In this document: piece after piece, positions 25,873 to 27,128 of the stretch | How the letters are laid out: each line of letters opens with the position of its first letter | How positions within the stretch are numbered: the first letter of the stretch is position 1 | Source of the DNA: Chloroflexota bacterium | Lineage (GTDB): Bacteria > Chloroflexota > Limnocylindria > QHBO01 | Length of the DNA: 27,128 nucleotides | NCBI GenBank assembly: GCA_005879815.1 | Contig: VBKA01000074.1 | Span: 1-27,128, forward strand | Reading direction: 5' to 3' | Notes under the pieces: generated by a model | What the model was told of the DNA's origin: nothing | What the model saw: the letters and a program-made list of their open reading frames with translations, nothing else | Databases searched by the model: none | Translations under genes and position numbers: made by a program

Positions 25873-25882
25873 CAGCCCATTC

Positions 25883-27128
25883 CTATTCCCACTCGATGGT
25901 GGCGGGCGGCTTGGAGCTGACGTCGTACACGACCCGGTTCACGCCGGGCACCTCGTTCACGATGCGGCTGCTGATTCTGGCCAGCACGTCGTACGGGAGG
26001 CGCGCCCAGTCCGCGGTCATGCCGTCGTCGGATGTGACGGCACGGACGGCGACCACGTTGGCGTAGGTTCGGCCGTCGCCCATGACTCCCACGCTGCGCA
26101 CGGGCGTAAGGATGGCGAACGACTGCCACAGGGACCGATACAGGCCAGCGGCCTTGATCTCGTCGATCACGATCCAGTCCGCCTCCCGAAGCGTCGCGAG
26201 CCGCTCGGCGGTCACCTCTCCGATGATCCGGATCGCCAGGCCTGGCCCGGGGAACGGCTGGCGGAGGACCATCGCCTCCGGCAGGCCAAGCTCGTTGCCG
26301 ACCGCGCGAACCTCGTCCTTGAACAGGTAGCGCAGCGGCTCGATCAGGCGAAATCGGAGGTCGGCGGGGAGCCCGCCCACGTTGTGATGCGTCTTGATCT
26401 TGACCGCCGCCTTGGTCTCGGCCGTCTTCGACTCGATGACATCTGGGTAGAGCGTGCCCTGCGTCAGGAAGTCGATCTCCCCCAGCTTGGCGGCCTCTTC
26501 CTCGAAGACCCGGATGAACTCGTCGCCGATGATGCGCCGCTTCTCCTCCGGATCCTCGATTCTCTGCAGCCGCCGCAGGAATCGGTCACGGGCATCGACC
26601 ATCACCAGGCGCATCCCCAGGTTCTGCTCGAAGGTGGCGCGCAGCAGCTCCGACTCGCGCTTGCGCATCAGCCCGTGGTCGACGTAGATGCAGGTCAGCT
26701 GGTCGGCGACCGCGCGATGGACCAGGGTGGCCGCCACGGCCGAGTCGACGCCGCCCGAAAGCGCGCAGATCACGCGTCCGGAGCCGACCCTGCTGCGCAC
26801 CTCGGCGACTGCCGATTCAACGAATCCGGCCGGTGTCCAGGTCGGACGGGCGCCCGCGATGCCAACCACGAAGTTGCGCAGGATCTCCCTGCCTCGGGGG
26901 GTGTGGACCACTTCGGGATGGAACTGGATCCCGTACAGGCGCCGCTCTGGGTCCGCCAGTCCGGCAAAGGGGGTGGAATCGGTCTGGGCCGTCGGATGAA
27001 AGCCATCGGGTGGTCGCACGATCGAGTCGCCGTGGCTCATCCAGACCGGCTGCTCGCGGTCGATCCCCCGGAAGAGGCCATCCTCGCTGGTGATCGTCAC
27101 CGAGGCGGGGCCGTACTCGCGGTGCGTG
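25883..27128 (-). CDS. guaA: GMP synthase (glutamine-hydrolysing), 5' end missing
   Basis: GuaA aminates XMP to GMP using glutamine and ATP. The gene enters from the right edge: coding continues to the last base (HREYGPASVT upstream of an internal GTG at 27100), so the N-terminal half of the glutaminase domain with its Cys is outside. Visible parts are the rest of the glutaminase triad in YGIQFHPEV (His and Glu), the ATP pyrophosphatase loop ALSGGVDSAVAAT, HHNVGGLP, and the C-terminal dimer domain ending DVSSKPPATIEWE. The final TIEWE is the expected GuaA end. It heads the visible minus-strand run of purine genes. Confidence 0.97.
   Translation of the reverse strand, partial: THREYGPASVTITSEDGLFRGIDREQPVWMSHGDSIVRPPDGFHPTAQTDSTPFAGLADPERRLYGIQFHPEVVHTPRGREILRNFVVGIAGARPTWTPAGFVESAVAEVRSRVGSGRVICALSGGVDSAVAATLVHRAVADQLTCIYVDHGLMRKRESELLRATFEQNLGMRLVMVDARDRFLRRLQRIEDPEEKRRIIGDEFIRVFEEEAAKLGEIDFLTQGTLYPDVIESKTAETKAAVKIKTHHNVGGLPADLRFRLIEPLRYLFKDEVRAVGNELGLPEAMVLRQPFPGPGLAIRIIGEVTAERLATLREADWIVIDEIKAAGLYRSLWQSFAILTPVRSVGVMGDGRTYANVVAVRAVTSDDGMTADWARLPYDVLARISSRIVNEVPGVNRVVYDVSSKPPATIEWE

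Overview
The window is very GC-rich and gene-dense, with short gaps and many start/stop overlaps. It reads as chromosomal DNA of a soil or freshwater-type bacterium. GlgE, a UPF0182 membrane protein, an iron-sulfur-type PurF, and several zinc-ribbon membrane proteins together suggest Chloroflexota (possibly the Limnocylindria/Ellin6529 side). Actinomycetota is the main alternative. This placement is inference from gene content, not a phylogeny.

The core is a long minus-strand purine cluster. In transcription order (right to left) it runs: guaA (cut by the right edge), a membrane protein, a UPF0182 protein, purD, then purE, purB, a membrane protein, mgtC-like, purC, purS, purQ, two tandem zinc-ribbon membrane proteins, purL, then purF, purM, purN. 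After purN come a broken zinc-ribbon membrane gene, a CPBP protease-like gene and radC. Together the pur genes cover nearly all steps from PRPP to SAICAR, plus the PurB and GuaA steps. PurH, PurK, PurA and GuaB are not seen here.

Three plus-strand genes interrupt the minus-strand run. They are a lipoprotein PQQ-type sugar dehydrogenase (1576-2859), a membrane GGDEF/HD-GYP cyclic-di-GMP enzyme between purL and purF (8824-10515), and a DUF1003 protein between purD and purE (20167-20643). At the far left, glgE (maltosyltransferase of alpha-glucan synthesis) is cut by the window edge.

Many minus-strand genes are tightly packed. purS/purQ share ATGA, mgtC/purC share GTGA, purC/purS overlap by one base, and the end of a zinc-ribbon gene overlaps the start of purL. 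Translational coupling is therefore likely. The only gene-free stretch over 300 bases is 8507-8823, between the divergent purF and GGDEF/HD-GYP genes. It holds a -10-like box and two inverted repeats. I see no rRNA, tRNA, CRISPR, insertion sequence or prophage.

I did not find a clear novel defence or mobile system. The items most worth a second look are the unknown membrane/zinc-ribbon genes built into the purine operon, the unusual purL start, the mgtC-purC coupling, and the apparent frameshift at about 5010-5040.
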